Source of the DNA: Cytobacillus sp. S13-E01
GTDB lineage: Bacteria > Bacillota > Bacilli > Bacillales > Bacillaceae_L
Reading direction: 5' to 3'
DNA: 63,737 nt
NCBI RefSeq assembly: GCF_029193815.1
Contig: NZ_JARFVC010000019.1
Location: 1-63,737, forward strand
The translations under genes and the position numbers were made by a program. The notes under the pieces are model-generated. The model did not search any database. It was given only the letters and a program-made list of their open reading frames with translations, and had not been told where the DNA came from. The first letter of the stretch is position 1. Each line of letters begins with the position of its first letter. Positions 59,120-63,737 of the stretch are shown piece by piece.

Positions 59120-60216
59120 CGATCATCAACCTCCAAGCTCTCATTTGTTTTATCTTCTTCAAGCTCTAATCGTTCTCGAATTAACGTTGCTCTTTTAATG
59201 TCTCGTTCATTTGCTCGCAGTGCACCACCAGAATATAGCTGTAGAAAGCCTGGTTGTGTTAAGATAATTAATTCATTTAAGATATTTCTTGATATATTTT
59301 TTATAAATCCTAAGTCTATCCCCAGACGGACATCAGATAAGCATTTAGCTGCTTCTTTGGACTCAATGATACGACTATTTGCTAATATTCCATATGAGCG
59401 ATAGACTCTGTCTTCTAATTGTATGTTAGAAGTCTTAACTAATGCTTCCCTTGCAGAGCGTTCTTGTGAAATCAATTGACTAACAACACTCTTTAAATCT
59501 TCAACAATATCCTCTTCTGCTTTACCTAATGTCATTTGATTTGAAATTTGCAGAATATTACCTAATGCTTCGCTACCTTCACCATAAATACCTCTAACCA
59601 CTAACCCTAACTGATTAATTGCAGGTATAATTCGATTCATTTGGTCAGTAAGAATAAGGGCTGGCAAATGCATCATTACCGATGCCCGTAACCCTGTTCC
59701 AACATTCGTAGGACAAGTAGTTAAATAACCTCTCTGCTCATCAAATGCATAATCCACATATTGCTCAATCCAATCATCAAGTTCACCAGCAACCTTTAAG
59801 GCCTCTGTTAATTGAAAGCCTGGATATAAGCATTGAATACGGATATGATCTTCCTCATTTATCATTATACTAACTTCTTCATTTTCAGATAGTAAACAAG
59901 CACCAAAGGTTGAATCTTCAGCTAAGTTGGGGCTTATTAAATGTTTTTCAACCAACACTCTCTTTTCAATTGGTTGTAACTCATCCATCCTTAAAAGTTC
60001 AAATTCACCAATAGAATCAAATGATTTTTTTTCAAACTGTTCTTGAAAAAGACTAATGATCGCTTGCGATTCTTCATTCGTAGAAACGGTTGGGAAAAGC
60101 ATATTTTCAAAATTCCTAGCTAAACGAATACGGCTACTTAGGACAATATCTGAATCAGGACCTTCTTGATTCATCCAGGGACTAATAGCTTTATTAATAA
60201 AACGTTGCAGCGACAT
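59116..60216 (-). CDS. mcsB: protein-arginine kinase McsB
   Basis: A phosphagen-kinase-type enzyme of 366 aa that phosphorylates arginines, marking proteins for Clp[11 protein letters not shown] (about 27-35), the phosphagen kinase active site [14 protein letters not shown] with Cys near 168, and the C-terminal domain RLGIDLGFI are present. Works with McsA, 3 bp upstream. Confidence 0.98.
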   Translation of the reverse strand: MSLQRFINKAISPWMNQEGPDSDIVLSSRIRLARNFENMLFPTVSTNEESQAIISLFQEQFEKKSFDSIGEFELLRMDELQPIEKRVLVEKHLISPNLAEDSTFGACLLSENEEVSIMINEEDHIRIQCLYPGFQLTEALKVAGELDDWIEQYVDYAFDEQRGYLTTCPTNVGTGLRASVMMHLPALILTDQMNRIIPAINQLGLVVRGIYGEGSEALGNILQISNQMTLGKAEEDIVEDLKSVVSQLISQERSAREALVKTSNIQLEDRVYRSYGILANSRIIESKEAAKCLSDVRLGIDLGFIKNISRNILNELIILTQPGFLQLYSGGALRANERDIKRATLIRERLELEEDKTNESLEVDDR

Positions 60217-60219
60217 AGA

Positions 60220-60768
60220 TTACACTTCCCCCTCTCTATGCTCACTTACCTTTTTTTCCAAGGCACGAATTTCATCGCGAATCAAAGCTGCTTGTTCAAA
60301 TTCTTCATTAGTTATTTGTTCCTTAAGCTTTAGCTTTAGTTCATCAATCTCTTTTCGGATATGAATTTGTCCTCCAGCTCGTTTTGGAATTTTTCCAATA
60401 TGGGCTGTATTGCCGCTGTGTAATCTTTTCAATATCGGATTAAGTTGCTCATTAAACGTTCTATAACAGTTAGAGCAACCAAATCGTCCAACCTTAGCAA
60501 ACTGTTGAAAAGTCATCTTACATTTTTCACATTGAACGACTTCATTGTTTACAAAAGTATTAGCTTTTGCTTCGTTAATCGTTGGTTCAATATTTAATAA
60601 GCCTGCTAATAAATTATTAATTGAAAATCCAGCATTGCCTGAGAACATAAACATTTCACTTTTTTCTTGTGCACAATGTTCACAAATGTGAACCTCAGTT
60701 TTTTCACCATTCATTATTTTTGTAAAATGCAAGGTTGCAGGTCTTTTCTTACAGTCTTGACATATCAC
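60220..60768 (-). CDS. mcsA: McsB activator McsA
   Basis: A zinc-binding activator of McsB, 182 aa. CxxC pairs occur as CQDCKKRP, CEHCAQEK, CEKCKMTF and CSNCYRTF. The C-terminal UVR motif (EQITNEEFEQAALIRDEIRAL) interacts with partners. The start is a GTG with AGAGGTGAT upstream. Confidence 0.97.
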   Translation of the reverse strand: MICQDCKKRPATLHFTKIMNGEKTEVHICEHCAQEKSEMFMFSGNAGFSINNLLAGLLNIEPTINEAKANTFVNNEVVQCEKCKMTFQQFAKVGRFGCSNCYRTFNEQLNPILKRLHSGNTAHIGKIPKRAGGQIHIRKEIDELKLKLKEQITNEEFEQAALIRDEIRALEKKVSEHREGEV

Positions 60769-60823
60769 CTTACTATCACCTCTCCCGTGCTAGTTCCTAA
60801 ATCATTGGCATAAAAATCATATA

Positions 60824-61285
60824 CTACTTATACATTAAAGAAGTAAGCATAGCTCTTAACATTCTGGCACGTAATTCATCTCTATAAGGAAGCTCTATAA
60901 AAAGAACAGAGCGATCGATAACACTTAACATTATCTTAGCTTCCCTTTTAGAAATAACTTCTTCACCGACTAAACGATAGATGACATCTTCAGCACTAGC
61001 TTGTGAAATTCGTCGATCTATAAGGTTAAGCAATTGCTCAAATAAATGTGATTCATTATGAGTTTTCACCTTCATAATGCGAATGTAGCCACCCCCACCC
61101 CGTTTACTCTCAACAATATACCCACGCTCTAATGTAAAGCGTGTATTAATAACATAATTAATTTGAGATGGGACACATTCAAATCTATGAGCGACTTCAT
61201 TTCGTTTTATCTCAACAATATCCCGATCACTCATATCTAGAACTTGTTTTAAATATTGCTCAATGATATCGGAAATATTTTTCAC
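60824..61285 (-). CDS. ctsR: class III heat-shock repressor CtsR
   Basis: A winged-helix repressor of clp genes, 153 aa. It has the N-terminal DNA-binding RFECVPSQINYVINTRFTLERGY and glycine-rich wing SKRGGGGYIRI (about 60-70), and the C-terminal four-helix domain ending RARMLRAMLTSLMYK. The start at 61285 is the second GTG: AGGGGTGGG lies 7 nt upstream of it and the first GTG lies inside that site. It controls its own operon through the operator at 61301. Confidence 0.97.
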   Translation of the reverse strand: MKNISDIIEQYLKQVLDMSDRDIVEIKRNEVAHRFECVPSQINYVINTRFTLERGYIVESKRGGGGYIRIMKVKTHNESHLFEQLLNLIDRRISQASAEDVIYRLVGEEVISKREAKIMLSVIDRSVLFIELPYRDELRARMLRAMLTSLMYK

Positions 61286-61300
61286 TCTGATTCCCACCCC

Positions 61301-61323
61301 TGACTTTGACTATATTTGACTTT
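61301..61323 (-). promoter_or_regulatory. CtsR operator
   Basis: On the minus strand AAAGTCAAATATAGTCAAAGTCAGG contains the tandem heptads AGTCAAA and AGTCAAA seen in CtsR sites. It lies between the -10 box and the ctsR start, so binding would block transcription. Confidence 0.88.
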
Positions 61324-61324
61324 A

Positions 61325-61353
61325 ATTTTAAATTGAATTCAAAAATATTTCAA
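61325..61353 (-). promoter_or_regulatory. ctsR-mcsA-mcsB-clpC promoter (SigA)
   Basis: The minus strand has TTGAAA, a 17-bp spacer and TAAAAT, immediately upstream of the CtsR operator. Confidence 0.72.
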
Positions 61354-61412
61354 GGTTTTGGCTTACTACAGATTTTAGCCTTGCCAATTTATAGTGTTAT
61401 CTAAACCATTTA

Positions 61413-62111
61413 TTAAAAGATTTTTTCAACTTTCTCCATTTTAGCTATTTCTTCAAACAATAGTATTTTGTCTTCTTTCCTTTTGAAATCAGCTTCAATC
61501 GTATAACGGAACACATCTCTCTTTTTACTTTTCGCATAACGTAAAGAGATATTTAAAATCTTTACCTTTTTTGATTCAAACACGTCAATTATATTTATTA
61601 AGGATTGCCCCTCCTTGACGACTATATGAAAATATTGCTTTTTTGACCTATTCAGCACCAACGTTTCAAACTTGTTTAAGAAAATAAGACTCAATAGGAC
61701 AACAATTGTTGTAAGAATGGCTGGTGCAAACATTCCAACCCCTACTATTAGTCCTAATCCTGCCACTACCCAAATAGAAGCAGCAGTAGTTAGTCCCTTT
61801 ATGGTCGCACCTTTTACTAATATGGTACCTGCCCCTAGAAATCCAATTCCACTAATAACATAGGATGGAATGCGAGCAGGATCAAATCGTATATTTTCAT
61901 GGTCGTTTAAATATGGCTCAAATCCATAAAGTGATAGGAGCATCATTAAACATGAGCCCACTCCAACGAGAAGATGAGTTCTAAAACCTGCTGGATGTCG
62001 ATTAAATTCCCGCTCTAACCCAACCAGACCACTTAATAATGCGGCAAGAAAAATACGAATCGTCATCGTAACAAATTCATCATTAAATATGTATGATAGT
62101 AAAGCCTCCAT
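61413..62111 (-). CDS. MgtC/SapB family membrane protein
   Basis: A 232-aa protein. Several N-terminal membrane helices contain the family signature GLVGLEREFNRHPAGFRTHLLVGVGSCLMM (partial, about 30-58) and GIGFLGAGTILVK. A soluble ACT-like C-terminal region (about 155-232) follows. MgtC proteins affect Mg2+ and ATP homeostasis in other bacteria; role here unknown. Start at 62111 with GGGGGG 6 nt upstream. Placed between the rRNA operon and ctsR, which I do not know from B. subtilis. Confidence 0.9.
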   Translation of the reverse strand: MEALLSYIFNDEFVTMTIRIFLAALLSGLVGLEREFNRHPAGFRTHLLVGVGSCLMMLLSLYGFEPYLNDHENIRFDPARIPSYVISGIGFLGAGTILVKGATIKGLTTAASIWVVAGLGLIVGVGMFAPAILTTIVVLLSLIFLNKFETLVLNRSKKQYFHIVVKEGQSLINIIDVFESKKVKILNISLRYAKSKKRDVFRYTIEADFKRKEDKILLFEEIAKMEKVEKIF

Positions 62112-62340
62112 AAGATTCCCCCCCATTACAATACCCGCTAGCGCTAAAATTAAAACTTATATGCAAAAGGATTTCTATTATATATACGAAAGATAGACAA
62201 AGGTATTACTATAATTTGTTTTTGTAGGATAATGAGAGGGTGGTAGAAGATACATAATTCAAGGAAGATGGTTCTTCTTAATGGGTAACTGTGAGATATG
62301 ATTATTTAAAAAGCTAGAATGATAAGTTTTTTTATATAAA

Positions 62341-62427
62341 TGGATGGCCTGACTTCTGCATTGTCACAGGATGGGGCGGTTTTGGCGGAAATTCCATTTA
62401 AATTGCATCGGTACGCGAGCTCTATCG
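62341..62427 (-). repeat. degenerate copy of the 5S-associated insert
   Basis: TGGCCTGACTTCTGC.TTG.CACAGGATG and the later CATCGG..CGC.AGCT match 62991-63068 with many substitutions. It includes both the inserted segment and adjoining 5S-derived bases, so it was copied as a unit. Confidence 0.65.
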
Positions 62428-62619
62428 TATTGGTATATGTTGTTCATTTTAAAGGGAATAAAATTGGAGATATAGTAAACGGTAGCTTGCTAACTATAAC
62501 ACCTTTGAATATTTCAATTCTATGAGTGAACGGTATAGCATAGTTGGTTATTAGAACCTAATAGTTGTTATTGATTCGTTCTTAATAAAGACTATATTGT
62601 TCTCATGATAGTATTTTTT

Positions 62620-62725
62620 AGAATTAGACGAGTATTTTATGAAGTTTGACGAGTATTTAAGGGATTAGACAAGTATTTTGTACTATCCGACGAGTATTTC
62701 GCTAGTTTTGAAAAGCATTTTCAAT
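62620..62725. repeat. five short repeats at 20-21-bp pitch
   Basis: The core GACGAGTATTT recurs starting at 62627, 62648, 62668 (GACAAGTATTT), 62689 and, diverged, 62710 (GAAAAGCATTT). The pitch is two helical turns. Confidence 0.65.
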
Positions 62726-62916
62726 TTTGTCAAGTTTACGGTCTTATTAATCTATCTATGGATTGAATATTTCTCGACTGGGTCATCTAGTTTGAAGCTT
62801 ATTTTACCTTTTTCTTTAAAATTACTATATAGTTAGGATTTTTGGCATAATTTTAAAGTGTTTAAAATAGAAATGATTATTTTCCTTAATAACACCACGG
62901 TTTAAACATTTATACA

Positions 62917-63085
62917 AAAAAGAACCAGCTTACAGCTGATTCTCTCACTTTGCTTGGCAACGTCCTACTCTCACAGGACTTGGCCTTGGTTGGCCTGACT
63001 TCTGCGTTGCCACAGGATGTGGTGACCTTAGCAGAAGATCCATTTTACTACCATCGGCGCGCAAGCTTTAACTTCCGTGTTCGGC
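62917..63085 (-). pseudogene. broken 5S rRNA copy with 69-nt insert and terminator
   Basis: Bases 62952-62978 match the 3' part of the intact 5S gene and 63048-63085 match its middle. The 5S apical segment between them (13 nt) is replaced by a 69-nt insert (62979-63047) containing CCACAGGATGTGG. The 5' third of 5S is absent; unrelated sequence follows 63085. The AGAATCAGCT/AGCTGGTTCT terminator hairpin is also duplicated at 62917-62946. Confidence 0.8.
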
Positions 63086-63288
63086 GGTCGGCTTCCGATT
63101 ACCTTCAGTATCCTGCGTCAGATTCCCTCTCTGCGATCCTCGTGTACGCAGTACACTCCAGTTCTCTTTCGTTCACTTCCTTGTCTACTTCGCTTCTCGA
63201 AACCCGACCCTACTTTGTTTTTCACTCTATTACATTTAAAACCTCACGGTTTTATATAATACCTAAAGAAGAAAATAATCATAACACC
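63086..63288. other. spacer between the broken and intact 5S copies
   Basis: About 200 bp without similarity to rRNA that I recognise. It has the inverted repeat GTGTAC/GTACAC (63142-63156) nested near CTGCG/CGCAG, suggesting a folded RNA or DNA element. No supportable gene. Confidence 0.5.
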
Positions 63289-63330
63289 AAAAAAGAACAA
63301 GAACCAGCTATAAAAGCTGATTCTCTCATT
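63289..63330 (-). terminator. rrn operon terminator after 5S
   Basis: The minus strand forms AGAATCAGCT/AGCTGGTTCT followed by TGTTCTTTTTTG, just beyond the 5S 3' end. Confidence 0.85.
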
Positions 63331-63332
63331 TT

Positions 63333-63448
<116 letters not shown>

Positions 63449-63507
63449 CATATGAAGGATTTGTTCCTTCAAAACTAGATAACGTTAGACATTCATGTAA
63501 GTATTTT

Positions 63508-63737
<230 letters not shown>

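Larger units (their letters stand above)
62112..62917. other. 806-bp intergenic stretch without a gene
   Basis: No supportable CDS. It holds a degenerate copy of the 5S-associated insert (62341-62427) and a five-unit phased repeat (62620-62725), described separately. The rest is A/T-rich with no recognised element. Confidence 0.7.

Noticed and set aside
62970-63050. Insertion sequence in the broken 5S
   Set aside because: The 69-nt insert has no terminal inverted repeats, target duplication or transposase.

Overview
The window is a low-GC Firmicutes chromosome segment from an endospore-forming member of the Bacillaceae. Gene order matches the Bacillus subtilis region running from ctsR through the rRNA-flanked str, S10, spc and alpha ribosomal clusters to gerD/kbaA/pdaB, but the given strand is the reverse of transcription. 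Only pdaB and gerD are on the + strand. Sporulation genes (sigH, kbaA, gerD, cwlD, pdaB, salA) indicate a spore former. The genus cannot be fixed from the sequence alone. The window opens inside a 16S rRNA gene and closes inside a 23S rRNA gene, so it lies between two rRNA operons, both on the minus strand. I saw no tRNA genes, prophage, transposase or CRISPR array.

Layout, following the + coordinates: 16S 5' end with tandem rrn promoters (1-671); a small conserved-looking orphan gene, then pdaB, kbaA, gerD, salA, cwlD and ybaK with several intergenic repeats (750-6855); rpsI-rplM with an L13-type leader, then truA and the ECF transporter genes ecfT-ecfA2-ecfA1 (6868-11090); the alpha, spc and S10 ribosomal clusters with secY, adk, map and infA (11282-26456); a 1.2-kb gap holding a 51-bp tandem array; tufA, fusA, rpsG, rpsL and rplGB (27498-32351); rpoC, rpoB, rsmC, rplL, rplJ, rplA, rplK, nusG, secE, rpmG and sigH (32438-45606); rae1, rlmB, mrnC, cysS, cysE behind a cysteine T-box, gltX, ispF, ispD and yacL (45611-53995); disA, radA and the heat-shock operon ctsR-mcsA-mcsB-clpC (54046-61353); an MgtC/SapB-family gene; and an rRNA-derived repeat zone, 5S and the 23S 3' end (62112-63737).

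The coding content is standard: ribosome and RNA polymerase synthesis, protein export, translation factors, isoprenoid, cysteine and tRNA-charging steps, DNA integrity signalling (DisA, RadA) and stress proteolysis (ClpC with the McsAB arginine kinase). Many transcription units have clear SigA promoters (17-18 bp spacers), intrinsic terminators or classic leaders (L10, L13, T-box).

The unusual material is intergenic. (1) A modular, structured repeat of about 60-250 bp occurs at least eight times, always in the same orientation, and most copies abut the T-run of an intrinsic terminator. (2) A two-hairpin module inside three copies aligns with the leader just upstream of 16S rRNA, and a related sequence is inserted into a broken 5S rRNA copy downstream of the intact 5S gene. 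(3) A 51-bp tandem array of about 9.5 units between tufA and rpsJ keeps a 17-residue repeat open. (4) rpoB and nusG have leaders with terminator-like hairpins that could act as attenuators.
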